Assembly: GCA_037074615.1 (NCBI GenBank)
Contig: CM073545.1
Coordinates: forward strand, 19,858,001 to 19,922,000
Source of the DNA: Leucaena leucocephala
Lineage: Eukaryota > Streptophyta > Magnoliopsida > Fabales > Fabaceae
DNA: 64,000 nucleotides
Direction of reading: 5' to 3'
In this document: positions 47,467-60,832 of the stretch, piece by piece
How positions within the stretch are numbered: position 1 is the stretch's first letter
Layout of the letters: each line of letters begins with the position of its first letter
The notes under the pieces: generated by a model
The model's database searches: none
What the model was told of the DNA's origin: nothing
What the model saw: the letters and a program-made list of their open reading frames with translations, nothing else
Position numbers and translations under genes: made by a program

Positions 47467-50400
47467 ATATGTTGCTTTTGATTGATTTTGAAGTTGTTAT
47501 ATCCTTCAAGACCTTGTTGCGAATTTTCTGTTTACCTTTAGGAAACTTGTGGCTTTTCCATGTATCTGTTCTCTTATTAATTGGTAACTGTTTGATGTAG
47601 TCTACCTTTACTGCTGCCAGCGGAAATGGATAAGTGAGGATTTCTGAGCAAATCTGTTGAGTGCAATATTGCCCGATTTTTACTGGTAATGTTTTCCCAT
47701 AGTTGGGAATTTATGTATTGTTTTCTTGGGTAGTCTATATAAGGGTCTCCGGTTGCTTCCTGCTGATTTTTGTATTGTATTTTATAGTTATAATGTGTTA
47801 GTACTGTTGATTGATTTTGTTATTGAGACAATATATTCTAAGGTCTTGTGAATATTATTAACAAGATTGGGACTGCATTGGCTTTCTGGTCAATTGGTAG
47901 ATGAATTTAATGTCATCTCTAGATGATTTGGTGACCAGACCATGTGCGGATTTAAAATTTTGAACTTCCATCCAGGTGAAGTGCTTCGTTCTTTTACAAC
48001 TTTTACGGGCTGTTTTAAATGGAATTGGTCTTTAGATCGGTAATCTGTTCCATTTCTATAGGCAGTCCTTTCTCCCTGTATATTATTCAACGCTCCATGT
48101 GAGGTTGACAGTGTCCTGGCCTGTTTTCTGGAATTCTACATGGTGCCAGTCTGGGGTTGATATACTTGTAAGATTTACCTAGATGTGTTGTCATGCATGT
48201 ACTTAATTTTGTTTATGTAAACATGTTTACATCGTAGAATTTTGGCGGTTCTTTTTAGCTTCATATTAAGTTCTTGTTTTGACTTGCCTGCCTTGTTCCA
48301 TGCTTCCCATGACGGTGTGAACTTCCTTTCCATTCCATCCTCTTCAACGAAATGTTCATTTATGGTTTAGTTGGAAAAATTCGATGCCCTCAGCGTTTTA
48401 CATTTGTTATGTGATTTTTGGGGTGGCGTTATACCCTAATTCATCTAGGTATGTCACGTGGCAATTCTCATCTGGGAATAAGCGCGGGAAAACTCATGCT
48501 GATCAAAACAGTATCAAGTGGTGCAATGAGTTTGCTTATACGCCCCACAAAAACACAGATTCTCCTTGACATAGGGATTAAATCCAAGTGGACTAAGAAT
48601 CAAAGTAAGGCGAGCGCAGTGCTCACGAGTGTTGTTGTAAAGGCGGGACTCGTTCGAAAATAATCAAAGACGTATGAATTTTGGTCTCCTTTGGTATTAG
48701 CCACGGTAGCCGACCATCACTTTGATTGAAATAAAGATAGAAATATATATATTCTTTATAGAAGGGGAGAAAACAAAAATACAAAGCAAAAAACCGAAAA
48801 CAGAAAGGAACCTAAAATAAACTAGGCGCAATCAGAATAAAAGACCCGATGAGGAGCCTACCCGCATTGGCTCTAAATTCAACCCTCCAATTTCTCTACC
48901 ATATTATTACCAGCGATCTGGCAAAGAATCTGCCTCTCATCGCATTTCACGATGTAGAATCAAGAGGCTCCACATCCATATTAGCCCCTGATCGTCACAG
49001 TCCTCAGCGATGTCTTCTTGTTTTGTTTTCCTTCTATATCTGTTTTCTGTGTTAGAGAAGCCTACGTGCACAATTACTCCGGATAAAAGCTGCCGCATAG
49101 CTATAAATAATGCGCTGCAATCTTGATAAATTGTTTTTCTTTTAATTTTTCTTGACGCATTTTCTTGTGCTTTGTGTGATGTTGTTTTTATTACTTAGAA
49201 TGAGGCTTAAAGAGATTTGAAATATTTTCATATTATTACTACTTACACAAATATATGGCATGTTCATTTTGTACGTGGTCCTCTTTCGTAAACTTGCATT
49301 TCATACTCGTGTGTAATGCATTGAATTATTGAGTATTGAGAGATTAACAAGAGTACCTATAGGTGAGTGTCCCTTCTCCCTCTATTTCTTGCCGACCCTA
49401 ACGAAGACCCTCCAATTTTCGCTGTACAGTGGACACCACAAAGAGTGAAGGGAAGGCTCGAGGAGGAGAAGGAGGAGCGAAGGGACAGGTTATTTTTTTT
49501 GGAAAACGAAGCTTACGTACATTTTGTCAACCTGCCATCTAACCCGCACCGCCTGGCATTGGGGTTGGAGCGGGCCAACCCCACGTTCCCTGGATATCCA
49601 CCAACTTCATAATCAAACCTTACATATTTGTAAATCTCTTGGGCGCGTCTTGTAAAGTTGTACGAATTTAATAGATAAAGATATTGATGCAGTCATTAAT
49701 TAAAACAACATAATAATAAGAAAAGAAAGAATATTTTCCACGGTACGCATCTTCTGGCCTCTTGTCACGTCGACATCTCTGCAAATATGTAATTCCTACC
49801 TGTTTGACGACATCCTGCATATATATCAGGCCCAGCTAAACATTAGATTACAAGTTGTAATCGAATTAAATACGCAATGGCTAAGTATTTTACATGTAAA
49901 AATTCGCGTTTAGGTGTCATGAGAGAAATAGGCAAAAAGCAAGTTACGTTGTTGCCGATCATATATAGGTTTAGTTTCATAGCTCTCATCGAGAAAACAT
50001 TCTAGCTTTTAACGACCTCGAAACTAGTCATATATATATTTATATATGTATATGCTGCAGTTGCCGGTTTTATCGATCGATCCTCTAATTACATATGGAA
50101 TTGAATGAGGATTATTATTCTGGAGGCCTCCCTGCTACTTCTAAATTTTCAAGTCTCCTCTTTCTCTCTTGAAAATATATATAATTGTTCTCTTAATTAC
50201 CCTAGGGTCTGGATGTTTGAATTTTTAGTTATAAATTTTTATAGAATTAGAACAGAGAATAGATAAAAATGAAAATGAATGGCAAATAACAAAGTACTTG
50301 TGACTTAGTGGCACTCAACTCACTCTTCATGGTGGGCATTATGTGATAGTACGAGCGTTTCCCTTGCCTGCTCAATAAAAAAAATAAAATGCAAATTCAA

Positions 50401-50697
50401 ACAAAGGGTAAGTATATTGATGTAAAATATACAATCCATAATAAATTGTATATAAACAATATGATTCATTGCTCAAACACCAAGCAACATACAGGATATA
50501 CCATCTAGTTAATACTGAAAAATCATTGTTGGAAGTAAGGTTGAAATAAAATTAATTGTCCAGGAAAAAGGTGCAAATATTTTCCAATACAAAACAATAA
50601 TGATCCATTTTAAACAAAAGGGGGGACGCTTATTGATGATGAAAAAAAATTGGGGGAAGAATTACATACATATAGACTTGTGCATTGAATTGATAGA
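47467..50697. other. Intergenic
   Basis: The left end holds the 3' UTR of the PWI gene. An 81-codon frame at 48418-48663 and another at 49367-49612 (rich in Glu/Arg, then FPGYPPTS) are not recognised and not called. The right end is the 3' flank of the C2H2 gene. Confidence 0.4.
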
Positions 50698-51201
50698 TCA
50701 AAAGAATTTTCGGGTACCAATAGTGGGAGAGGGTGGGTCGGGCCCTAGTCTGAGTTCAAGGTCTAAATCCGAAGGCGAACCCTTCATTTCTTCAGCAATT
50801 CCTCTTCTATCATGAACACGACCTAATTCTTCTCCACTTGGTGTTTCTGCAAATAAAGGAAGCTGCCTTATGCCAAGTTCTTCGCAGGTTTCGTCTCTGG
50901 AAGACGAATCTTCCATATTCCTGCTGCTAGGCCAGTAAGCTGAGCTGGTTCTGTCTTCGACCTTACTGTGAACATCCAAAGATGGCTGATGAAGATGACG
51001 ATGACGATGGGTTGAATTAGAAGAAGATTGCTTGATCTTGGCTTTGTCTTTCCTGTGAATGTTCATGTGGCCTCCCAATGCTTGTGCATTAGAGAATCCC
51101 CTTTTACAGAAGCTGCACTCGTACGACCTCGTCACTTGACTCGCTCCTTGCTCATCGCTTGCCTTTGTTTCTGATGATGTTGTCTTATCTTCAGACTCCA
51201 T
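50698..51201 (-). CDS. Single C2H2 zinc-finger protein with EAR motif, TAC1-like
   Basis: This intronless 167-residue protein has one plant-type zinc finger at residues 27-49 (YECSFCKRGFSNAQALGGHM then NIHRKDKAK). The QALGGH core is present, and the C2H2 ligands are C-X2-C and H-X3-H. A C-terminal LxLxL EAR repression motif, DLDLELRLG, lies near residue 148. This layout fits the TAC1/UPRIGHT ROSETTE group of small regulators. Telomerase activation is known for Arabidopsis TAC1, but whether this copy does the same is not shown. MESEDKTT was chosen as start. An in-frame ATG 33 bp upstream adds a hydrophobic MTISLGIIISK that looks like leader. Confidence 0.88.
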   Translation of the reverse strand: MESEDKTTSSETKASDEQGASQVTRSYECSFCKRGFSNAQALGGHMNIHRKDKAKIKQSSSNSTHRHRHLHQPSLDVHSKVEDRTSSAYWPSSRNMEDSSSRDETCEELGIRQLPLFAETPSGEELGRVHDRRGIAEEMKGSPSDLDLELRLGPDPPSPTIGTRKFF

Positions 51202-54200
51202 TTTTGAGATGATGATGCCAAGAGAGATGGTCAACTGGCAACTTTATGGATATCATTATATACACACGAAGTAATACTATAATGGGGGTGCAAGGCCTGC
51301 CTTCTTCTGGCATGTAACTTGCACAGGACGTTAACTTCAGTTGTCTCCAACGATAAATGGTGAGATACCTGGTTGGTCGTGTTTTTGAGGAATTAATTAA
51401 TTTATTATTATGACCTATGTTATTAGCTTTGACCTTGTTTTAGCCTAATTAATCATCTGATCTGATCACACCTCACTATCAAGACGAGACAGATACAAGA
51501 CTCGAAAGTTGATACTTCGTCAGGACCAAGTCACCATTGGAAACAAAGTGTAGCGTGGGATTAAAATAAATGATGAGAAAAAGAAGCAAAATTTAATTGA
51601 TCTGTTGATCAGATCGATTGGTTCGTGCGAAGATGGAAAAGGTCATCTTCAGAAGCACGAAATTCTTTAGACGATCCCATTTGGCCACTACATGGAATAT
51701 TGAAAATAAGCCATGCAATTAGATAATATATAAAATAGCCACAAAATTTTATTTTTAAAGCAGAATTCTCCAATGAGCCCCAAAATTAGAGTTATATTCA
51801 TTGGGGATATCCGCTGTAAATGACTATAAAGTGAAACTAAAGGTTAGTTTAAAATAAGACGGCAGTCGTCGTTAGTTGTTAATTATACGAAATTATGAAT
51901 ATACATATATATAATGATGTTTTGATTACTAAAATAAACAAGCAAAAACAAGATCGATGTTTCAGATATACATGCATACCTATATGTATATATGTTTTTC
52001 AGTTCCTAGCCATATTATCTCTTTCCTTTAATGACGTAGATAGGGAAAAAAGAAAAGAGAAAAATTGTGGAGCAATTTCTTCTTGGATGTCATGAAGGAA
52101 TACTAAAATAATCGCGTCAAGCCGTCCTCAACAACGAACTTATAGGACTTGACTTGGTTGGGTATAATGGTATTATATACAAAAGAAGGAAACAAGATTT
52201 TTGAGTTTATTGCAGCTGGAAAACGAAGTAGACCTTCATGTGCCAACCTGACACACACACACAGCAACAACAATAATCCACGTGGAAGTCTCTGGTACAG
52301 AAGGAATGGTGAAGTCTCAAGATTATTACAAGAAATTTGAAATCATACGATGTGATGGTCCCATCCACGTGCATGCATGGGAACTGAATATGGCAGATAT
52401 CTTTTCAAGGGCACTTCTGAATCGCATTAAACTTTGTCATCTGAAACAAGTCAAACACAAATCCCTTTTCATGCTCGAATAAATCTTGTCTTCTTAGGCT
52501 AGCCTTGGTGGGGAAGATATAAGTGCCTATTTAATTTGGTTCACAGAATAGATCATATCGTAATGTATAATGTAATACCCTAAGAAGATGAAATGTAATG
52601 TTAATTATTTGTGCGGATCTAGAAATATGTCATTTGTAGACGCTAGCAATTATAGGTCAGGTTTAGATTGACCTTTTGATAAGAGGTTATGGACAAAAAA
52701 ATAATTTTAGATAAGTTGTTATAGATAATAATTTATGAAAAAAAATAATTTTAAATAAATAAATATTTAAATAATTATTATCAAAATAATTTTTATAATT
52801 AATAAATTACGGATACGATTTTATAAAAAATAATTCTAGTTTCTTCTTCTTTTTTTTCTTTCTTTCTCATGTTATCTCTTCTCGACCACTATTCATCTTC
52901 TCCGACGACTCCCTTTTCTCCCTCCCTTTGCAGAATAGTTAGGTGCCAGAAACTTTCCTGGAGAAAACAAGAAAATTTCCACTGAGATGAAGCTCAAAAT
53001 TCCTCTGTCATGAGAGTCAGCTTCCCTTTGTCCTTGATTTGTTCGACGAGATCTGAAGAATACGTAGAAGGAGAAGCGATGACGGTAAAGAAGCGAACAG
53101 ATCTAGCGACGAACATGACAGAGAAGAACAGTGACCAAGCCGACAGCCAAACAGATCTAGCGGCTCGACAGTGTTCAAAGGTGAGGTGGGTAGGGGGGAG
53201 ATGGTCACGAGTCTGTTTGCGTCTTTGCGATTACAGATTGTAGCTGAGATGGGAAATGTACCTACCAACAGTGGCTAGGAACGTAGTCGGAGGGGAGGGG
53301 AAGAGGTTGCAGCTAATAGAAGAGATGAAAGAGCTGAGAGTGAAGAAAAAAAATATGATAAAATAATAAAATAGTAATAGAATAATTTATAAATTTTTTA
53401 TTTAAAAATTATTTTTAAATAACTTATTAAAAATTATAATTTTACTCATAAATTTTGTATGATAAATAAAATTGTTTGTTTTAAATTTTTTTAAAATTAT
53501 ATGGTTTGATCCAATTTTTTTTTTAAAGCCTGTGTACCCAAACACCCACATAGCTTTCACAAATTTTAGTTTTTGACCTTTTTGTGTTTGTGTAGAGAGG
53601 TGATAGTGTTTAAGATTTTGTCCACTCAATTTCACAGATCTTTCAATGAACATTATGTACTAATTAAATTTGTGAGTTATTTTGAGGACTGTGTGGGTAA
53701 AAACAGCCAGCTGGAAGATATATTTCATCAGTTCTGCCTACTAATCATATTTTATAAGAAGAAGTACTGTATATTAGGTATCGGATGTATAAAGATTAAA
53801 CAAAATAATTAAACATTAGCAAAACAAGTTATTTAAATCGTAGTATTCATTTTGACTGTTCATTTATAAAAAGGTTCCGACCGTAAATATTGGAGAGCTT
53901 TGTGAATCACCTTATTTAATATCCATTCCATTCCTTAATATAAAATATAATTATTTATTTTAAATAAATTAAAAAAATTAATTAATTATAACAAATATGA
54001 TATTCTTTAATATTCATATATAATCTTAGAAATTATATATCGATCTGTAAGTTAAATAAATTAGTTAAAAAAATAATAATTAAATATTAAATATAAAATA
54101 GATTAAGATATTATATTTAGAATTAAATTTAATTTTTTAATTAGTTCTTATATTAAATATTGGAGGTAGTATTTTATATGAATTTATTTCTGGTGTGAAT

Positions 54201-55175
54201 CTTTAGAGCGTGGAAATGTTGGCACATGCGACAAGCCGAAATTGGGAACAATGGCAAGATTTCAAAATTCATATATGGCTTAATGGAAGAGGGCCAATTA
54301 ATGAGTGGTTGAAATATTATTAGCATCTCTAACACTAATGACTAAATAAGACGAGAGAAGAGAGAGCTTGAAGAAAACGAAATTCGTTTTTCTGCCATTT
54401 CGGATATAATCCAAACTTGTCACAGCTCATTACTCATTTTTTTTCCAAGAGGAGGCAAGTAACTTTGCTTCATCGTGGAATGACTCCAAAAGATAAAGTT
54501 GACAAAATTGTTACACAAATACATAATTAATTAAATGGTAATTAAATAATTATATAGTCTATCCTATTTATAACATTATATTAAGGTTAACAATAATAAT
54601 AATAAATAATTTGACTAAATAATATCTTAGACTCAAGGGCTATAATCAAAAAATATTTTATTAAAATTAGGAAACTATAATATCTAAAATATATTATAAT
54701 TATTATAATATTCAGAATATCTAAATTTAATAAACTAATAAATCCAAAATTTATAATTTTTAAATATATCAAAATAATATTCAGATACAATCTATCTATT
54801 TGAAATAACAAAATATTCTATACCAATAATTAATAAAATATCAAACATACAATAAAATCAGTACCTTTGCTTCATTATTACTTGCAAACTTCAGGTCTTA
54901 TCACTCATTCTTTCCAAGACGTAAGTAACTTTGCTTCATCGGGGAATGACTACAAAAGATAAGGTTGACGAAATGTGACAAGGTTAGGTTTGAGCCACCG
55001 AGGAAACGAACGGATAAGATAAATCTGTGAACATGAAGGCCATTTTGGGGCCGCAGGATGCAGTAATCAACCGAGTCCCTCAGGGATGATTATATTATAT
55101 ATAAGCTGAATAAGGAGGATAAAGTATCGCAGATAGTATTAGTGAAAGTAGAGAGAAAGACGGGCAGAAAATTAA
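51202..55175. other. Long AT-rich intergenic region
   Basis: A short possible Copia RNase H-like tail lies near 52340-52482 but is too weak to call. A CA-repeat lies at 52252-52264. A diverged direct repeat of about 90 bp (54418-54512 and 54890-54978) flanks an AT-rich block upstream of the SDR gene. No gene is recognised. Confidence 0.4.
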
Positions 55176-56368
55176 ATGGCGGAGGCAAACACTAGCAGTG
55201 GCAACAGGTGGTCTCTTCAGGGCATGACGGCTCTTGTAACCGGTGGAACCAAGGGAATTGGGTCTATCTCTCTCTCTCTCACACACACACACACACTCGT
55301 CGTCGTTCTTCTTATAGTGAATAAGTATGTGAATATATATGCTATTATTAATTAGGTATGCTATTGTGGAGGAGTTGGCACAGTTAGGAGCTGTCGTGCA
55401 CACTTGCTCTAGGAATGAATCTGAGCTTAATGAATGCTTACAACGATGGAATGCTAAGGGATTTCAAGTTACTGCTTCTGTTTGCGACATGGCGTCCTCT
55501 GCACAAAGACAAGATCTTATAACTAAAGTCTCCGGTGTGTTTCACGGCAAACTCAACATCCTTGTCAGTAACTAACTCTTAACCTTTAGACTTCACCATG
55601 GTAGATTAAGTTTGAAATATTTGGGGTCCTAGTATGTTATCTATTCTCTAGTAAACTAATGAGTGATATTATTCATCATGCATGCTTTGAATTAGGTGAA
55701 CAATGTGGGAACAAACATTAAAAAACCAGTCCTAGACTATACAGCAGAAGATTTCTCATTTCTAGTGAGTACAAATTTGGAATCAGCATACCATATAAGC
55801 CAACTTGCACACCCTCTTCTAAAAGCTTCAAAAGCTGCAAGCATTGTTTTCATATCTTCCATTGCTGCGGCGTCAGCTATAAATGGAACATCAATATATG
55901 CTGCAACGAAAGGTAATTAATCTCTTTATACGATTTATGGTAAAAAAAAAAAAGAGTGGTTAAGAGAATGTGAAATGCAGGAGCAATGAACCAGCTAACC
56001 AAGAACTTGGCATGGGAGTGGGGAAAAGACAATATAAGGACCAATTGCATTGCACCAGGCCCCATTAAGACACCCCTCCTTGCAGGAGTAATCATTCTAT
56101 TCTATCCTTAATTATTTTCTCATCATTTTGTTGTTGTGTAATTTCTATATATTAAGAATAATTTTATGGGTATGTATTCCTATTATTGTAGTTTTTCAAA
56201 GATGAAAAGGCACTGCATGAGAAGTTCATCGAAAGAATACCTTTGCAACGGATAGGGGAGCCAAACGAGGTGTCTTCCATGGTGGCATTCCTCTGCTTAC
56301 CGACTGCCTCATACATAACGGGACAGATCATTTGCATCGACGGAGGATTTACGGTGTTTGGTTTGTGA
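55176..56368 (+). CDS. Tropinone-reductase-like short-chain dehydrogenase
   Basis: Five exons (55176-55261, 55356-55563, 55696-55912, 55981-56087, 56192-56368) close in frame to 264 residues. The NAD(P)-binding motif TGGTKGIG is split by intron 1, which contains (TC)n and (CA)n repeats. The structural NNVGTN, the catalytic serine in FISSIAAAS and YAATKG (Tyr-X3-Lys) are all present, so the enzyme should be active. The C-terminus has PGPIKTPLL, GEPNEVSSMVAFLCLP and YITGQIICIDGG. Plant members of this family reduce small carbonyl compounds. Most are not true tropinone reductases, and the natural substrate here is unknown. Only one copy is seen, although this family is often found in tandem clusters. 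Confidence 0.94.
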
Positions 56369-57799
56369 GCTCTGGGCAGTCTTGGAAACAAATACATCCA
56401 GAGTCCTTCTTATGTTACATCCTAGTGATCACTTAATAATTCTAATTTTAATTTATATAGAATCTATGGTTTGAATAAATTTCACGACAAAATAAAAACT
56501 ATCGTCTTTTGTAGTTATATATCGACAAAATAAATTTTACAATTATATGGAAGGCAAGTTGAAATTTTACTTTGCTACCGTTTGGAAGATGATTATTCAA
56601 ATTATACACGTACTATAAACACTACAATTATGCACAAACAGAAAGAAAAAGAAAAACTACTGTTAGAAATGATTGATTAATATTTGGGTAAAAAATTCTT
56701 CCCAAATATTTGAAGATGCTCCGCCCATTCAAATTGACTAGTCTCCGAAAACATCAGCTGCCAATTTCTTATCACATCACAACTAGGAGGTCAGAAGAAT
56801 CATCCATTTGTTTGTTTGTTTGTTTGTTTGTTTGTTTTTGATACAGAGAATCATCCATTTGTTTGATGAAACCGCCTTAAAATAATTTGTCAAAACAAGA
56901 AAAGCTATACTGATGAATATTATTTGCATTCACACTATCAGCTTAAGTATTAGCGAAGTGCTTTTAAGTAAAAAAAAAAAAACCGTTGGACATTGGCTAT
57001 TTGTTCTAAAAGAAAGTAAATTATGCATGAGAGCAACCCTTCAACCCTCTTTCTACAGGGGATGCCCAATATATATATTAGATATATTTTTTTAACAAAT
57101 ATTATACTATACGAGGTTTAAGATGAACATTGTTCATAATTTATAAAAAATATTATTAATAGTGATATTAATCATTTATGTATTGTCATCACCTAGGTTC
57201 CATGCACACATAAAGAAAGAATTGGTACACTACCGATGGTACTTGAGCTGAGAAGAAAAACCCCAATACCCCTAAACAAGGTAGGGTGATTGAAGTCAAA
57301 AATCACGCGGATTAAGAAAAAAAATCAAATTAGAACTACTTTTATCTTAGCCCTATATTGCTGAATACTAAATATAGATAGATAGTTGAGTTGAGGAGAA
57401 AAGCTCTAATACCCCTTAAACAAGGTAGTGTGCTTGAAGTCGAAAACCGCGTGGATTAAAAAAAAAGAATTACATTAAAAGAATTACTTTAATTTTATCC
57501 CGATAATGCTGAATACTAAATAGAGGCAGATGGATAGAGGTGTGTGTGTGAGAGTGAGAGAGAGAGAGAGAGAGAGAGTCGGTGATCTAGATGAGAAACA
57601 GTTGAAATAATCCTAGTAAAACACTTACCTCGTCTGAATAACAGGGCATAGTTATCCAAATAAAGCCTTCTGCATGCTGTAGGACAATAAGAGCTACCAA
57701 ACACAAAAACACACAACGCAATGATGGGACACATGTTTTCCAATATACCCTTACAATGAGAATCTATTTTCTCAACTTTACCCCCAATCAAATTCGCTA
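56369..57799. other. Convergent intergenic region
   Basis: A (TTTG)n tract lies at about 56807-56839 and a diverged direct duplication of about 143 bp at 57241-57530. A TG/AG microsatellite lies at about 57540-57578. No gene is seen. Confidence 0.45.
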
Positions 57800-60700
57800 T
57801 CATTGTTTCTTTAGCTTGCTATTGTCTTCAAGGACTGCGTTTTTCAATGCCTTCAACTTTCTGTAACCAACATCAGTTCCGAATATCCTAATATGATAGG
57901 CAACAAAAGAATCGCAACACTGTCAGTATTAATCATTGGGAGAGAACTATGATATGGGCACATGGAATAAGAACCAAAACCGAAAAGAAAAGGTTATTGT
58001 TACTATAGTGGGAACCTACGTAATATGTGAGTTAGATCATCCTAGATTTAACCATCAATAAAATCGTTAAAGTTGTTAGCAGAATATATCCAATACCTAC
58101 CAGTCCATGTAAGTAAAGGTTGATGAGTAGTTTCCAGACTTGGTGTACAGCAAGCGGTGATGATAGTCATGAAAATCAGCTCTGGAAGTTGGGATACAAA
58201 ATTTAAGAACAAGAGGAGCAGGATAAACCACGTGCTGTTGTCAAGGAGGAGGAACTCAATACTCACCCCCCGTATAACGGTAAGAAGTTTGAGGGACTCC
58301 AGGGAAAATGATAACCACAATGCGCCTCAACTGTTTCCAGGACTCTCAGAACCATCCACAACCAGAGAGTCATCAAGTGGGGCCCTGTGATGGCAGGACC
58401 AACTATGGTAGCAAATCCAAGGAAAAGTATCTCAGCAGGATGAGCATATTCAGAGGTAAGTCCAAACGGTGTAGCATACCTAAAATATATAGTGAAACAC
58501 ATCATACGATTTTAACTCCTAATTACTTCATAGATAATCATATTATATTGCCCTAAAACCAAAACCCAACAAAGTAATGCTTACTCATGATGAACGCTGT
58601 GTACATGCTTGTACAACCATTTTGTGTGTAACATCCTATGACCCCAGTAGAATACAAAATCCTCCAAAATGAAGTAGAAGATTATTTGAGCTAAAACTAT
58701 TTTCCTGAAAAAATAAAAAAGAAATTTCATTTTTCCAAGAGTAATAGGAAGAAATATTTAAGTGTTTAAAGAAAAATCTCTAATCATGGAGTTCATATGC
58801 CCAGACTACTGACAGTACTCTTAAAAATCCTGAAAGTACCAGGACGGCAGAGGAAGACTAGTTCGCATGCCCATGTATTTGAAGACAGGGCATGAAAATA
58901 TCATAACTGGAAGATTGACACCAAGATGATACAGCAATAAGCGACCGATACATTTTTCCTGAGCTGAACGGCTGTTAATTTTTGCCTATAGAGAAGCATT
59001 ATCAAACACAGTCAACCACACAGGATGACACTGACCAAAATAGGCAAAATAGAAGCTTCCAAGACGGAAATAAAATGGAGCTATAGAGAGAAAAATGATA
59101 GCAGCATGCAGGTGTCATACAGTGAAGGATAATTTAACTACATAACTGCAGAAAACAAGGTTAAATTTTCTCTTCCTTTAGGTACATTATATGTTTAGAA
59201 GCAAAAATCTCAAACATCTATTAGTGCAACAGGCAGTAAGGGGGTTCTCATCTGTATTGTCCAACTGTTTGCATACAGGTGTTTGAAATGAAGATAACCC
59301 TCTGCAAAATGGTCCTAAAACGATTTTTCCTGGCATTCAGAAGCGAAAGTTACTGCAAGCATAGCTAGAAGCATACAACTTTCAAGTAATGCCCCGATGT
59401 AGTCGATGTTCAACCTTTTAGTTAAGCCATCCCGCCCTCTCAAGCCTAGGAGGGTGAATTAGATATCAAGGCATTTGACATCCAGGGGAATATATATGCC
59501 CACCGTGTTAGAGATAACTTCATTTAATCAAGTTAATATGATTCATAAAAGAGCCTAGGAGGGTAAAAACAGAAAAAAAGGTTTGTTTCGAGTTAGGAAA
59601 ATAAAAGAAGGAAGTACAATTTTAAGAAAACAATAAAGCTAAAAAGAGGAAAACCTGAATCTTGTACTTGCTCAGCCATCCCGCCCTCTCAAGCAATATG
59701 AAAGGAAGTCCAGATAAGAAGAAGACACTCTCATGAAGAAAGAAACTTCCTAGACATGCCAGTTGAAAGTCGCTGAAATGTGTGATCAAATACTGCATCA
59801 TCAAATAAAGATAATAATTAAATATGGGCTTTGTCATTATAACTAAGTATGGAACCAGGCATCACAGGAACCAGGCATCACAGGAACTCAGTCGTATTGT
59901 CATTATAAAGGATGAATTATGGGAATCCCCTCCAGGAAGAAGAAGAAATTAAAACAAATATTCAGTGACCTTGGCAAATTGTTTGACTTAGCTCATTCAG
60001 AATCAATATTCGCTACATGGAATATTTCAATATATACAATATAATACCAAGTTATTCACTAGTTATGGATACAAGTGCAACGTGTCTAGTTTAGTCTATG
60101 TTCAACATTTTTTAATTCTTTTTTGACTTTATTTTTCATCGATAAGTCGTTCAATACTTTGTAATTCAAGTCGCAAGAGTTCATACTCCAAAACATTTTG
60201 TCACTTCAAGAAGGTACAAAACGGGAAAGTAAAGAAGCACCAGATTTGGTTCAAAATGCTTGCCCGACATGGATCCAAAGCAATGAAGTTTATAGTTAAA
60301 GCAAGTCAGCTTTCAAATGGTCTATGATCCAGCATTTGCGTTCCGTTCCCGTTCTCATCAATCCACCGAAGACAATGCATACACATCATAGCAAATACAT
60401 TTTTCTTGAAAACAAAAATGAGAGAGTTGGCTCCAGTCAAAGATAACAAAGGCTAGCTATCCTAAGGTGGCAATCTTGAAATCTGCTACTTACACAATGC
60501 GATCATGAATCGAATATTAACACCATACTTACAATACAATCCTTCACATAGTGAGGAATTGGAAAGCTCGAGAAAATTCTCAAGACTGAGCAGAAAACAA
60601 ACTAGAAAGCAATGATTAGAATTGAAGATTTCATTTCTAGAAGGCAAACATTAGAACAGGAGTGAGGAGAAATGCGAGACAGTTCATGGCAAAGAAGTGT

Positions 60701-60832
60701 TACGTAGCGCAACGGCGAACGGATTATTAGGGACAAAGAAATTGGGAAGAAATGAGCAAGAGAGCGCAAAGAAAGAAGCAGAGGGAGGGAGTAGGAGAGA
60801 ACCTGCCAACCAGATTCGAAGAGGGAAGCCAT
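57800..60832 (-). CDS. SMO2: Sterol 4-alpha-methyl oxidase 2 (methylsterol monooxygenase)
   Basis: SMO2 removes the second C-4 methyl group (4-alpha-methyl sterols) in phytosterol synthesis at the endoplasmic reticulum. Seven exons close in frame to 271 residues: 60803-60832, 59655-59792, 58840-58985, 58585-58704, 58267-58479, 58101-58181 and 57800-57887. The three di-iron histidine motifs of the fatty-acid hydroxylase superfamily are intact: HRMLH, HSVHH and HDYHH. Other SMO2 blocks are HFSDFQLACLGSFFLHES, YATPFGLTSEYAHPAEI and VEAHCGYHFPW. The protein ends NSKLKKQ, a dilysine-like ER retrieval pattern. The start MASLFESGWQ matches the family. An upstream in-frame ATG at 60944-60946 would add 38 residues. 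Confidence 0.95.

Noticed and set aside
49367..49612. 81-codon plus-strand frame rich in Glu and Arg
   Set aside because: No family recognised. It lacks an ATG at its 5' end (begins GTG) and could be chance.
52282..52482. Possible Copia RNase H/C-terminal polyprotein fragment (HVHAWELNMADIFSRAL)
   Set aside because: It has only a short, weak resemblance to the usual ADIFTKAL motif and no LTR or other pol domain nearby.
57540..57578. TG/AG repeat considered as a structured regulatory element
   Set aside because: It is a plain dinucleotide microsatellite, common in plant DNA.
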